31,307 nt of DNA, from positions 1-31,307 of the forward strand of contig CALBZE010000117.1 in the NCBI GenBank assembly GCA_937889645.1, written 5' to 3'. Position numbers and translations under genes: made by a program. The DNA comes from an uncultured bacterium (lineage in GTDB: Bacteria > Gemmatimonadota > Gemmatimonadetes > Longimicrobiales > RSA9). The notes below the pieces were generated by a model. That model ran no database searches, had not been told where the DNA came from, and saw nothing but the letters and a program-made list of their open reading frames with translations. Shown here piece by piece: positions 7,548 through 15,844 of this stretch. The stretch's first letter is position 1; every line of letters begins with the position of its first letter.

Positions 7548-7811
7548 ATGGGGCTTTTCTCCTGGATCCTCTTCGGCCTCATCGCTGGCGGCATCGCCAA
7601 GTTCCTGATGCCCGGCAAGGATCCGGGCGGTTGTCTGGTGACCATCCTCCTCGGGATCGGGGGCGCCGTGGTCGGCGGGTTCCTCGGGACCGAGGTCTTC
7701 AGTTGGGGCCGCGTCACGGGGTTCGACCTGCGGTCGTTCGCGATCGCGGTCGCCGGCGCGATCCTGATCCTCATCGCGTATCGGCTCCTCGTGGGGCGCA
7801 GACGGGGGTGA
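7548..7811 (+). CDS. GlsB/YeaQ/YmgE family small membrane protein
   Basis: An 87-residue, very hydrophobic protein with about three membrane segments and the family signature FSWILFGLIAGGIAKFLMPG, a Gly-rich second segment (VTILLGIGGAVVGGFLG) and a final helix before the basic tail GRRRG. The family was once named transglycosylase-associated protein and is tied to stress responses in several bacteria, but its molecular function is unknown. Start and length fit the family. It begins three bases after the chemoreceptor stop with no good ribosome site, so it is probably translated by coupling on the same transcript. A strong terminator overlaps its stop codon. The family call is secure; the role in chemotaxis, if any, is open. 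Confidence 0.88.
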   Translation: MGLFSWILFGLIAGGIAKFLMPGKDPGGCLVTILLGIGGAVVGGFLGTEVFSWGRVTGFDLRSFAIAVAGAILILIAYRLLVGRRRG

Positions 7812-7850
7812 CGGCCTGAGTCAGGCCCTCACCCCCGTCTGCTTCTCTCT
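7798..7850 (+). terminator. Strong hairpin terminator overlapping the stop codon
   Basis: Arms GCAGACGGGGGTGA (7798-7811) and its exact complement (7829-7842) form a perfect 14-bp stem. After a C/C mismatch it is extended by GGCCTGA/TCAGGCC, then followed by TTCTCTCTC. The TGA of the preceding gene is the last three bases of the left arm. It is a convincing terminator for the chemoreceptor-YeaQ unit. Confidence 0.85.
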
Positions 7851-7931
7851 CATCATCGGCCCTTTCCGTGCATAGGCGGCTCGCGTGACGCCGGGCGGGT
7901 GCCGGCGGGCGCCGACCGGGCACGGGGAGAG

Positions 7932-8366
7932 ATGCTCTTTCGATTCGTCGTCTACGGCGTCCTCGGGTGGTGCGTCGAGATCGTCTTCACGGCGGTCACG
8001 CGCCTGCGCGAGCCGGACCGGCGGTGGCGGCTCGAGGGGACGACGTACCTGTGGATGTTCCCGATCTACGGGATGATCGCCCCGCTGTACGAGCCGGTCC
8101 ACGAGCTGGTCCGGGCGTACCCTGTGCCGACGCGGGCGGCGGTGTACGGCGCGGGGTTCCTGGCGGTCGAGTACGCTGCGGGGTGGGCGCTCGCGCGGGC
8201 GACGGGGCGGTGCCCCTGGGACTACTCGACGCGGGCGCGCTGGCACCTTCACGGCTACGTCCGCTTCGATTACGCGCCGCTGTGGATGCTCCTCGGACTC
8301 GGGCTCGAGCCGGTCCACGACTTCCTCGTACGGCTCACGCCCGCGATCCGTGAGGCGTTCGGTTGA
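7932..8366 (+). CDS. Putative ABC-transporter permease-like membrane protein (CmpB family)
   Basis: A 144-residue membrane protein with about four helices. The opening FRFVVYGVLGWCVEIVFTAV, then WRLEGTTYLWMFPIYGMIAPLY and the Trp/Tyr-rich CPWDYSTRARWHLHGYVRFDYAPLWMLLGL, match what I recall of the 'putative ABC transporter permease' family in Pfam. No ATPase lies next to it and the true function is unknown. ATG 7932 follows GGGGAGAG, a purine-rich ribosome site with short spacing; a GTG at 7899 is the outer alternative. It follows the terminator at 7798-7850, so it needs its own promoter. It converges with the next gene, with only seven bases between the two stops. Moderately sure of the family. 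Confidence 0.75.
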   Translation: MLFRFVVYGVLGWCVEIVFTAVTRLREPDRRWRLEGTTYLWMFPIYGMIAPLYEPVHELVRAYPVPTRAAVYGAGFLAVEYAAGWALARATGRCPWDYSTRARWHLHGYVRFDYAPLWMLLGLGLEPVHDFLVRLTPAIREAFG

Positions 8367-8373
8367 GACGTTC

Positions 8374-8841
8374 TCAGGGGATGCGCGTGTTCTGGTCGTG
8401 GTAGAGCGCCCAGCGGTCGCCTTCGCGTCGGAACGTCAGCGTCAGCCAGCTCCGGCTCTGCACGCGCTCGCCGTCGGCGACGTCCTCGTACAGGGTGCGG
8501 GTCATCGCGATCGCGAAGTCGCGGCCCACCTCCACGTCCAGGACCTCGATGTGCATGGTCCACGTGTCGCTGGCGAACCAGTTCCGGTGGAAGTCCATGT
8601 ACTCGTCCCGGGTCGTGGTGCGGTGACCGTTCGGGAAGATCAGGACGAGCTCGGGCCCGCTGGTGATCGTGGCTTCGATCCCGGCGAGGTCGCGCGTGCG
8701 GATCGCGTCGAGGTGGCGGTTCAGTGTCGCCTCGAACTCGCGGCTCAGGGCGTCGCCGTCCTCTGCCCGCTGTCCCGCGGCGCAGGCCCCGAGGGCGAGA
8801 GAGGCCGCAAGGACGAGTGAAAGCACCGCTCGGTTGGACAT
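8374..8841 (-). CDS. SnoaL/NTF2-like lipoprotein (DUF4440 type)
   Basis: A 155-residue protein with a lipoprotein signal (VLSLVLAASLALGACAAG; acylated Cys near 20). One alpha-plus-beta cone domain of the NTF2/SnoaL fold follows: helix REFEATLNRHLDAIRTRDLAG, then strands around LVLIFPNGHRTTTRDEYMDF, the HIEVLDVEVG edge and the closing strand RWALYHDQNTRIP. Such domains bind small molecules or act as simple enzymes; no catalytic residue can be singled out. ATG 8841 has an excellent ribosome site (AAGGAGG, six bases away). The product would be anchored in the envelope. Divergent from the small gene at 9129 across 287 bases in which no further gene was found. Confidence 0.8.
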   Translation of the reverse strand: MSNRAVLSLVLAASLALGACAAGQRAEDGDALSREFEATLNRHLDAIRTRDLAGIEATITSGPELVLIFPNGHRTTTRDEYMDFHRNWFASDTWTMHIEVLDVEVGRDFAIAMTRTLYEDVADGERVQSRSWLTLTFRREGDRWALYHDQNTRIP

Positions 8842-9128
8842 GTCGCCTCCTTCCCGTTGCCTGGAATCGGTACGTCGAGGGACGCGAGCCGGCCGGGACG
8901 CGCCCGTGCGCGGGCGCGCCGCCCGCCGGATCGCCCGTCACCCCAATCCAACGCGTTCGAGCAGCTTCTGCAGACTCTGGCGGTGCAGGCCGCCGGCTGC
9001 TCGGCGGATCGGGGGCATCATCCCGAGATCCTTTCGAACCGGGGACGCGGGAATCAATATTCGTGTCGGTAGCGGGCGCCACCACCGGGCGAGCGCTCCG
9101 CGCGGCGGACGGAGCAAGGAGATCGGTA

Positions 9129-9398
9129 ATGACGGGAGAACTCGCGGGCGTCATCATCTCGGTGTCGTTCATGGTCACGACGGCGGCGGTCGTCCTATTG
9201 TGGCCGATCACGCGGCGTCTCGGGGCCTACCTCGAGGTCCTCGTGCAGGAGAAGCGGTCGGTGGCGCGGCTGGAGACGAACGAGCGGGTGGAGCAGCTGC
9301 TCGAGGAGGTGTCGCAGCGGCTGGCGCTGCTGGAGGAGCGGGTGGAGTTCGCCGAGCGGCTGCGGATCGGGAGCGCCAGCGGGGCGCGGGAGGGGTGA
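9129..9398 (+). CDS. Small single-helix membrane protein with coiled coil, unknown function
   Basis: An 89-residue protein not recognised by family. It has one N-terminal membrane helix (about 6-28, GVIISVSFMVTTAAVVLLWP), a short basic stretch (ITRR), and then a charged heptad-rich region at about 35-78 predicted to form a coiled coil (ERVEQLLEEVSQRLALLEER). Its size and layout recall PspB-like adaptors, but there is no sequence basis for that name. ATG 9129 is preceded by AAGGAG at good spacing, which supports the start. It lies 22 bases ahead of msrA on the same strand, so the two are likely co-transcribed. Reality of the gene is supported by the ribosome site and the orderly layout. Confidence 0.7.
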   Translation: MTGELAGVIISVSFMVTTAAVVLLWPITRRLGAYLEVLVQEKRSVARLETNERVEQLLEEVSQRLALLEERVEFAERLRIGSASGAREG

Positions 9399-9420
9399 GG
9401 TGGGCGGGGGCGGGAGGAGC

Positions 9421-9972
9421 ATGACGAAACGCACGGAAGTCGCGACACTCGCCGGCGGCTGCTTCTGGTGCCTGGAGGCGGTCTTCGAGCTGCTGCGGGG
9501 TGTGGAGAACGTGGAGTCGGGTTACTCCGGCGGCCACGTGCCAGACCCCACGTACGAGGAGGTGTGCTCCGGGACGACCGGGCACGCGGAGGTGGTGCAG
9601 GTCACGTTCGACCCAGAGGAGATCGGCTATCGGGACTTGCTGGAGGTCTTCTTCACGATCCACGACCCGACGCAGCTCAACCGCCAGGGCCCGGACGTGG
9701 GGACGCAGTACCGCTCGGCGATCTTCTACCATTCGGAGGAGCAGCGCCGCATCGCGGAAGAGGTGAGGCGGGAGCTGGAGGCGGAGGGCGTGTGGGACGG
9801 ACCGATTGTGACACAGATCGTGCCGTTCGAGGCGTTCTATCCGGCGGAGGCGTACCATCGCCGGTACTACCGGCGCAATCCCAGTCAGCCATACTGCATG
9901 GCCGTGGTGGCGCCGAAGGTTGCGAAGGCTCGGCGGAAGTTCCTCAGTCGATTGAAGGGAGGTGAATCATGA
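9421..9972 (+). CDS. msrA: Peptide methionine sulfoxide reductase MsrA
   Basis: A 183-residue enzyme that reduces methionine-S-sulfoxide in proteins, repairing oxidative damage. The catalytic motif GGCFWC is at 12-17 with Cys14 as nucleophile. It is followed by the family landmarks VESGYSGGHVPDPTYEEVCS, TGHAEVVQVTFDP, FFTIHDPTQLNRQGPDVGTQ and YRSAIFYH. No signal peptide is seen, so it is cytosolic. There is no fused MsrB. ATG 9421 has GGAGG six bases ahead. Its stop overlaps the start of the next lipoprotein gene in an ATGA, implying translational coupling. Confidence 0.96.
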   Translation: MTKRTEVATLAGGCFWCLEAVFELLRGVENVESGYSGGHVPDPTYEEVCSGTTGHAEVVQVTFDPEEIGYRDLLEVFFTIHDPTQLNRQGPDVGTQYRSAIFYHSEEQRRIAEEVRRELEAEGVWDGPIVTQIVPFEAFYPAEAYHRRYYRRNPSQPYCMAVVAPKVAKARRKFLSRLKGGES

Positions 9973-10526
9973 AGAAAGCCACCCTAGCGGTCGTAGCGGT
10001 CGCCGGCCTGGCCGCGTGCGCGTCGGGGCCGAAGCCTACGCTTCGCTCGGACATGCCGCCGGAGCACACGTCGTACGTTTCCACGGGCGATGGTGCGTCG
10101 TTCGAGGTGAGGTTGAGGCCCACGGACAACCCTTCGGTGCACATCATCTACGTCTTGCCGGACAAGGCGTGGCAAGTGCTGCCGATCGTGTTCGCCCAGC
10201 TCGATCTGCCCGGCCAGGTGCTGGACGCGAACACGAGGACGTTCGGCTTCGAGAGGCAGCGGATGCGCCGGCAGGTCGCGGGGACGAGGCTCGAGGAACT
10301 CGTCGATTGCGGCATGGGGATCATTGCACCGAACGCCGCCACGCACCTGGTCACGCTGTCGGTGGTGACGCGGATCCGGCCGGAGCGCGGGGTGACGGCG
10401 GTCGAGATGCGGATCACCGGCGTCGCGCGTGACCCAGCGGTGAGCACCTCGCCGACGAATTGCACGTCGCGTGGGAAGCTGGAGCGGATCGTCGCCGAGC
10501 GGATCGCGCGGCTCGCATCGATGTGA
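9969..10526 (+). CDS. Lipoprotein of unknown function, coupled to msrA
   Basis: A 185-residue predicted lipoprotein: signal MKKATLAVVAVAGLAACASG with acylated Cys17. The mature part has a helix-grip-like middle (IYVLPDKAWQVLPIVFAQLD) and a strand LDANTRTFGF. Two further cysteines lie in ELVDCGMG and SPTNCTSRGKLE and may form a disulfide. I do not recognise a named family. Start and reading frame are fixed by the ATGA overlap with msrA and by GGAGGTGAATC just upstream. The coupling suggests a shared response with MsrA, possibly to oxidative stress, but that is inference. Two GC hairpins follow the stop. Confidence 0.75.
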   Translation: MKKATLAVVAVAGLAACASGPKPTLRSDMPPEHTSYVSTGDGASFEVRLRPTDNPSVHIIYVLPDKAWQVLPIVFAQLDLPGQVLDANTRTFGFERQRMRRQVAGTRLEELVDCGMGIIAPNAATHLVTLSVVTRIRPERGVTAVEMRITGVARDPAVSTSPTNCTSRGKLERIVAERIARLASM

Positions 10527-10545
10527 TTCCTGGGCGACTCGTCCG

Positions 10546-10612
10546 GCCCCGGCGGCAAGGGACCGGGGCGCGACTGCCGGGCAGCGGCCCGTCCGAAGAG
10601 GACGGGCCGCTG
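10546..10612 (+). terminator. Two GC-rich hairpins after the msrA unit
   Basis: GCCCCGG (10546-10552) pairs with CCGGGGC (10563-10569). AGCGGCCCGTCC (10583-10594) pairs perfectly with GGACGGGCCGCT (10600-10611) over a GAAGA loop. The second stem of 12 bp is strong, with only a short TGTTG after it. No further gene was seen in 10613-10793. Confidence 0.6.
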
Positions 10613-10793
10613 TTGCATCCACGACACGATCGTCGCGCACGGGCGACGGCAACGGCTCACGAGCCGCGGCCTGCGCGGCGCCCAGGGCCGGAGCGGCGAT
10701 CGGCATGCAGGTGCACGGCGCGAGCCGGGGCCCGCGACCGGAGAAGCCCGGGGCGCGGGCCCGATGCGTTGCCATGGACGAGGTAGGAGCGAG

Positions 10794-11822
10794 ATGGGAC
10801 AGAACGGAAGAAGAGGAGTTGGCGCGGGGGCCGCGCGCCAGTGCAGAATCGTGCTGTGCACGATCGCGGTCGCGTTGGGCGCGGCCGCGTGCGACGAATC
10901 GACCGGCCCGAGCCGGAGGCCGCGGCCGAACAACCCCGGGAACGACCCCTCGCTCGGCGTCGGCGCGGACCTCAAGGGTCGTCGGCCGTTCCCCGACGAC
11001 AACCCCTGGAACCAGGACATCTCGGGCGCGCCGGTGGATCCGAAGTCGGACGTGCTGATCGCGGCGTGCGGGCTGAAGGGTCTGCACCCGGATTTCGGAA
11101 CGACGTGGGAGGGCGCGCCGAACGGGACGCCGTACGTCGTGGTCTCGGGGAAGCAGAAGAAGGTGCCCGTCGAGTTCGAGAACGCGTCCGAGAGCGACCC
11201 GGGGCCGTACCCGATCCCGCCGGACGCGCCGATCCAGGGCGGGCCCGAGAGCACCGGTGCTCGCCACGTGATCGTGATCGACCGGGACAATTGGATGCTG
11301 TACGAGCTGTTCCGCGCATACCCGGTCAACGGCGGCGCGTCGTGGCGCGCGGTCTCCGGCGCGGTCTTCGACCTGAACAGCAACGCTCTCCGTCCTGCCG
11401 GGTGGACGTCGGCTGACGGCGCGGGGCTGCCGATCTTCCCGGGGCTGGTCCGCTACGACGAGGTGTTCGGCCAGGGCGAGATCCGGCACGCGCTGCGCTT
11501 CACGTGCCCGAAGACGCGGAAGGCGTACGTCCCGCCGGCGCGGCACTACGTGAGCGGGGACAAGGATCCGAACCTGCCGCCGATGGGGATGCGGGTCCGG
11601 CTTCGCGCGGACTTCGACGTGTCCAAGTTCCCGCACGAGGTCCAGGTCATCCTGAATGCACTGAAGAAGTACGGGATGTTCCTGGCCGACGAGGGAGGTC
11701 CGTGGTTCCTGAGCGGCGCGCCGGATCCCCGCTGGGACGACGGCCGGCTGGCGACGCTGAAGAAGGTGCCGAGCACCGCGTTCGAGGTGGTGCTCATGGA
11801 AGGGCTCGTGGTGGGGAAGTGA
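10794..11822 (+). CDS. Conserved secreted lipoprotein-like protein of unknown function
   Basis: A 342-residue protein with a signal ending in a lipobox (VALGAAAC, acylated Cys about 33) and a Pro/Asn-rich spacer. The single large domain starts at about 55 with FPDDNPWNQDISGAPVDP. Strong conserved-looking blocks are HPDFGTTWEG, ESDPGPYPIPPDAPIQGGPE, RHVIVIDRDNWMLYELF, SGAVFDLNSN, RPAGWTSADGAGLPIFPGLV and DPRWDDGRLATLKK. As far as I recall, proteins with this block order occur in bacteria, fungi and plants without an assigned function. ATG 10794 is preceded by GGAG at short spacing, and the signal peptide supports it. It is a single-gene unit ending in a large inverted repeat. The gene is certain, its function unknown. 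Confidence 0.8.
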   Translation: MGQNGRRGVGAGAARQCRIVLCTIAVALGAAACDESTGPSRRPRPNNPGNDPSLGVGADLKGRRPFPDDNPWNQDISGAPVDPKSDVLIAACGLKGLHPDFGTTWEGAPNGTPYVVVSGKQKKVPVEFENASESDPGPYPIPPDAPIQGGPESTGARHVIVIDRDNWMLYELFRAYPVNGGASWRAVSGAVFDLNSNALRPAGWTSADGAGLPIFPGLVRYDEVFGQGEIRHALRFTCPKTRKAYVPPARHYVSGDKDPNLPPMGMRVRLRADFDVSKFPHEVQVILNALKKYGMFLADEGGPWFLSGAPDPRWDDGRLATLKKVPSTAFEVVLMEGLVVGK

Positions 11823-11833
11823 CCCGCGGGCGC

Positions 11834-11899
11834 GGGCACGCGCCGTCACCGGCGAGCGCCTGTCGAGGGGCACGCCGGCGCTCGCCGTGACGCGTGCCC
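11834..11899 (+). terminator. Long imperfect inverted repeat after the unknown lipoprotein gene
   Basis: The left arm (11834-11860) and right arm (11877-11899) pair as GGGCACGCG / TCAC / GGCGAGCGCC, with two small bulges in the left arm and a 16-base loop. That is over 20 paired bases. There is no T-run. It begins eleven bases after the stop codon. Confidence 0.5.
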
Positions 11900-12035
11900 A
11901 CGCCCGGTCCCCCCGATAACCGATTCGTCTCGCCCCCGACTCTTGCCGAGGCGGTCCCATCGGCCGCACTATTCCGCCATTCACCTCATCGCGGCATCAC
12001 ACGGATCCCCCTCGAATCCACATCGGAGGAAGCCC

Positions 12036-15000
12036 ATGCGATGCAATCACCGCCTCGGTGACCGAGTCGCGCGCCCGGCGTTCGGGCGCCTGCTGATCGC
12101 AGCATTGGCGCTGGCGGTGCCCGCCGTCGGGGTCGGGCTCGCCCCGGCGCCCGCGGCGGCGCAGCAGTCGGCGACTCCGCTCGAGCGAGCCCTCGAGGGC
12201 CTTCGGCTCCGCGAGATCGGCCCGGCGATCATGGGCGGGCGAGTCGCGGACATCGCGGTCAACGAAGCGAACCCCGCGGAGTTCTACGTCGGCTTCGCGA
12301 GCGGCGGGCTGTGGAAGACCACGAACCAGGGGATGAGCTGGACGCCGGTCTTCGACGGCGTCGCCGAGACGAGCTCGATCGGGGACGTCACGCTGGCGCC
12401 ATCGAACCCGAACATCGTCTGGGTCGGGACGGGCGAGCCGCAGAACCGGCAGTCGTCGCCGTACGGCGCGGGCGTGTACCGCTCGCTGGACGGCGGTCGG
12501 ACCTGGAAGCACATGGGTCTGCGAGAGACGCGGCACATCGGGAGGATCGTGATCCACCCGACGAACCCGGACATCGTCTACGTCGCCGCGGTGGGGCACC
12601 TGTGGGGCCCGAACGAGGAGCGCGGCGTCTACAAGACGACGGACGGCGGGGAGACGTGGCAGAAGGTGCTCTACATCGACGAGAACACCGGCGCGATCGA
12701 CCTGGTCATGGACCCGTCGGACCCGAACACGCTGTACGCGGCGATGTACCAGCGCCGGCGCACGCCGTGGGGCTTCAGCGCGAGCGGCCCGGGGAGCGGG
12801 CTCTACCGCACGCTGGACGGCGGGAAGACGTGGAAGGAGCTGACGAATGGGCTGCCCGAGGGCGACAAGGGGCGGATCGGGGTCGACGTCTACCGCCGCG
12901 ACGGGAGGATCGTCTACGCGCGCGTCGAGTCGCGGGGCGCGGGGCGCGGCGTGTACCGCTCGACGGACCGCGGCGAGACGTGGGAGAAGATGTCGTCGAT
13001 GAATCCGCGGCCGATGTACTTCGGGTTCATCCGCATCGACCCGAACGACCCGGAGCGGATCTACCTGGGCGGCGTCTCGCTCCAGGTCTCGGAGGACGGC
13101 GGCCGCACGTGGTGGGAGCGGGACGGGGCCGATCGAATCCACGTCGACCATCACGCGCTGTGGATCGACCCGAACAACTCCAACCACCTGATCCTCGGGA
13201 ACGACGGCGGCGTCGCGTCGAGCTTCGACCGCGCGCAGACGTGGCGGCACCACAACAACCTGGCGGTCGGGCAGTTCTACGAGGTCGGCTACGACTTCCG
13301 GGATCCGTACTACATCTGCGGCGGGCTGCAGGACAACAGCTCGTGGTGCGGGCCGAGCCAGACGCTGAACAACTACGGGATCCGCAATTCGGACTGGTAC
13401 GACGTCTCGGGCGGCGACGGGTTCTACAACAAGATCGACCCGTCGAACCCGATGATCATGTACACGGAGTCGCAGAACGGAAACATCTCGCGCTACCACG
13501 TGGACACGGGCGAGGCGGCGCGGATCAGGCCGGTCCCGCGGCCGGGCGTCGCGGACACGGCGAAGGAGTATCGCTTCAACTGGAACACGCCGATCGTGAT
13601 CTCGGCGCACGACCCGGCGACGATCTACATCGGCGCGAACCGGCTGCTGCGGAGCCGGGACCGGGGCGTGACGTGGGAGCACGCGAGCCCGGACCTGACG
13701 CGGCAGATCGACCGGGACACACTCCTGATCATGGGGATGCGGGTCGACTCGACGACGCTCTCGCGCCACGACGGCGTGTCGTTCTACGGCACGATCACGC
13801 AGATCGGCGAGTCGCCGCTCGACCCGAACGTGATCTACGTCGGCACGGACGACGGCAAGCTGAGCGTGACGCGGGACGGCGGCGCGACGTGGACGGACAT
13901 CACGAAGAACGTACCCGGGCTGCGGCACGGGATGGTGGTGAGCGGGATCGAGCCGTCGCGGCACGTTCCGGGGCGGGTGTACCTGACGTTCGACGGGCAC
14001 CACAGCGACGACTACGCGGCGTACGTCTTCGTCAGCGAGAACTACGGCAAGGACTGGCGTAAGATCACGAACGGGCTGCCGGCGGAGTCGGTGAACCGGA
14101 TCCGCGAGCATCCGCGCACGCCGGAGCTCTTGTTCCTTGGGAACGAGATCGGGTTGTACGTCTCGGTCGACCGCGGGCAGAGCTGGACGCGGGTGCGGTC
14201 GAACTTCCCGACCACGCCGGTCGACGACATCGCGATCCATCCGCGCGAGAACGACGTGATCGTCGGGACGCACGGGCGGAGCATCTGGATCCTCGAGGAC
14301 GTCACACCGCTGGAGCATATCGCGCGGGAGAAGGCGCTCGAGCGGGCGGCGTACCTGTTCCCGGTGCGCCGGGCGACGATGTGGTCGCGTGCCGGCGCGT
14401 GGCCGTTCTGGGGCGACACGTACGCGGCGCCGAACCCGCCGGATGGCGCGCGGATCCGGTACTGGCTCGGCTCGGACCTGGAGCCGCTGCCGATGGTCGC
14501 GTCGGGCGATGGCACGGAGGCGAAGGCGGCGCCGCGCGCGGGCGATGGCGCGGGCGCGGCGGCGGCGCGCCGCGGCGCCGCGCGCGGCGAGACGAAGGCG
14601 AAGCTCACGATCCTGGACGCGTCGGGCGCGGTCGTGCGGGAGCTCGAGGGGCCGGGCACGGCCGGGCTGCACGAGGTTGTCTGGGACATGCGGCACGCGC
14701 CGCCGTACGAGGCGGAGGCGCAGGGTGGCGGGGGCGGCGGCGGCCGCTTCTCGCGGCCGCCGCGCGGGCCGCTCGTGCTGCCGGGCACGTATCGGGTCCG
14801 GCTCACCGCCGGTACGACGACGCTCGAAACCGAGGTCGAGGTGCGCCACGATCCGCGCATCCAGGTCGACCGGGCGACGCTCGCCGCGCGACAGGCGGCG
14901 GTCTTCGACCTGAACGCGCTGGCCAGGCCGGTGTACGAGGCGGGCCGCGCGGCGCAGCGGGCGCGGGACCGCGTCGACGCGGCGCGCAGGCAGCTGGCGA

Positions 15001-15314
15001 GCGCGGGCGCGGAGGCGGCGTCGCTGCGGGCGGAGGCGGACTCGCTGCTCGCGGCGCTCGGCCGCGTGCAGGCCGAGCTGGGCCGGTTCGGCCGCGCCGC
15101 GTTCCTCGGCAACGCGATCGAGGCCGTGAGCGCGGCCCCGACGGCCGACCAGCTCTGGCAGATCGACCAGGCGTGGGCGGAAGCGCCTGCGACGATCGAG
15201 GCGCTGAACGCGATCCTGCGCGATCGGCTCCCGGCGTTCGAGGCGCGCGTGTACACCGCCGAGGCTCGGCCGGCGCCGATCCAGAGTGTCGAGATCCCAA
15301 GGAGGAATCGGTAA
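12036..15314 (+). CDS. Giant secreted Asp-box (BNR/VPS10-like) beta-propeller protein
   Basis: A 1,092-residue exported protein. A signal peptide ends near residue 42 (GLAPAPAAAQ). It is followed by tandem seven-bladed-type propellers to about residue 740 with some ten Asp-boxes, for example KTTNQGMSWTPV, RSLDGGRTWKHM, KTTDGGETWQKV, RTLDGGKTWKEL, VTRDGGATWTDI and VSVDRGQSWTRV. A beta-sandwich-like piece (VRELEGPGTAGLHEVVWDMR, then PLVLPGTYRVRL) and a helical tail of about 170 residues follow. Such proteins are often labelled glycosyl hydrolase or sortilin-like, but no sialidase catalytic set is evident. A surface binding or scaffold role fits equally well. The start is fixed by GGAGGA six bases before ATG 12036. 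An Ala/Gly/Arg-rich insert is at 14505-14600. The next gene starts on the last base of the stop. Confidence 0.88.
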   Translation: MRCNHRLGDRVARPAFGRLLIAALALAVPAVGVGLAPAPAAAQQSATPLERALEGLRLREIGPAIMGGRVADIAVNEANPAEFYVGFASGGLWKTTNQGMSWTPVFDGVAETSSIGDVTLAPSNPNIVWVGTGEPQNRQSSPYGAGVYRSLDGGRTWKHMGLRETRHIGRIVIHPTNPDIVYVAAVGHLWGPNEERGVYKTTDGGETWQKVLYIDENTGAIDLVMDPSDPNTLYAAMYQRRRTPWGFSASGPGSGLYRTLDGGKTWKELTNGLPEGDKGRIGVDVYRRDGRIVYARVESRGAGRGVYRSTDRGETWEKMSSMNPRPMYFGFIRIDPNDPERIYLGGVSLQVSEDGGRTWWERDGADRIHVDHHALWIDPNNSNHLILGNDGGVASSFDRAQTWRHHNNLAVGQFYEVGYDFRDPYYICGGLQDNSSWCGPSQTLNNYGIRNSDWYDVSGGDGFYNKIDPSNPMIMYTESQNGNISRYHVDTGEAARIRPVPRPGVADTAKEYRFNWNTPIVISAHDPATIYIGANRLLRSRDRGVTWEHASPDLTRQIDRDTLLIMGMRVDSTTLSRHDGVSFYGTITQIGESPLDPNVIYVGTDDGKLSVTRDGGATWTDITKNVPGLRHGMVVSGIEPSRHVPGRVYLTFDGHHSDDYAAYVFVSENYGKDWRKITNGLPAESVNRIREHPRTPELLFLGNEIGLYVSVDRGQSWTRVRSNFPTTPVDDIAIHPRENDVIVGTHGRSIWILEDVTPLEHIAREKALERAAYLFPVRRATMWSRAGAWPFWGDTYAAPNPPDGARIRYWLGSDLEPLPMVASGDGTEAKAAPRAGDGAGAAAARRGAARGETKAKLTILDASGAVVRELEGPGTAGLHEVVWDMRHAPPYEAEAQGGGGGGGRFSRPPRGPLVLPGTYRVRLTAGTTTLETEVEVRHDPRIQVDRATLAARQAAVFDLNALARPVYEAGRAAQRARDRVDAARRQLASAGAEAASLRAEADSLLAALGRVQAELGRFGRAAFLGNAIEAVSAAPTADQLWQIDQAWAEAPATIEALNAILRDRLPAFEARVYTAEARPAPIQSVEIPRRNR

Positions 15315-15826
15315 TGAGACTGCGTAGATCGAAGATGTCTCCGGCCGCCGTTTTCGTGGCGCTGATCGCGGCCGTCGTCGGCGTCGGGCTCGCCCCGGCG
15401 CCGGCGGCGGCGCAGACGCCGGACGAGCGCGAGGTGCTCGAGGTCGTCGAGCGCCTCTTCGACGGGATGCGCACGGCGGACAGTGCCGTCGTCCGCTCGG
15501 TCTTCCACCCGGAGGCCCGGCTGATCCGGACCGGCGTCCGGAACGGCCAGCCGGCGGTTTCGGTCTCGGGGATCGACGGCTTCGTCCGCGCGGTCGGGAG
15601 CGCGACGGAGGTGTGGGACGAGCGGGTCGTCGATCCGATCGTGCGGATCGACGGCAACCTTGCCGCGGTCTGGACGGAGTACACGTTCCACCGGGGCACG
15701 GAGTTCAGCCACTGCGGCGTGGATGCGATCCACCTCGTGCGCACGGCCGAGGGGTGGAAGATCATCAGTCTCGCGGACACGATGCGCCGCGAGGGGTGCG
15801 AATCTTTGCTGAGTCGCGCGCAGTAG
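15314..15826 (+). CDS. Secreted NTF2/SnoaL-like protein
   Basis: A 170-residue exported protein with a signal peptide cut near GLAPAPAAAQ, then one NTF2-like domain: helix EREVLEVVERLFDGMRTADS, strands around VFHPEARLIRTGV, and the closing WTEYTFHRGTEFSHCGVDAI / HLVRTAEGWKIISLADTMR. The fold recalls the 'putative lumazine-binding' and DUF4440 groups; ligand and reaction are unknown. Its ATG shares one base with the TAA of the giant Asp-box gene, and GGAGGA lies seven bases before it inside that gene, so the two are coupled. Its signal peptide is nearly the same as that of the upstream gene, down to an exact 20-base match. Confidence 0.85.
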   Translation: MRLRRSKMSPAAVFVALIAAVVGVGLAPAPAAAQTPDEREVLEVVERLFDGMRTADSAVVRSVFHPEARLIRTGVRNGQPAVSVSGIDGFVRAVGSATEVWDERVVDPIVRIDGNLAAVWTEYTFHRGTEFSHCGVDAIHLVRTAEGWKIISLADTMRREGCESLLSRAQ

Positions 15827-15844
15827 GCGGGGCTCGGAGAGGGC

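Noticed and set aside
9984..11984. 666-codon open frame on the minus strand
   Set aside because: Antisense to two lipoprotein genes that have ribosome sites and signal peptides; no domain seen.
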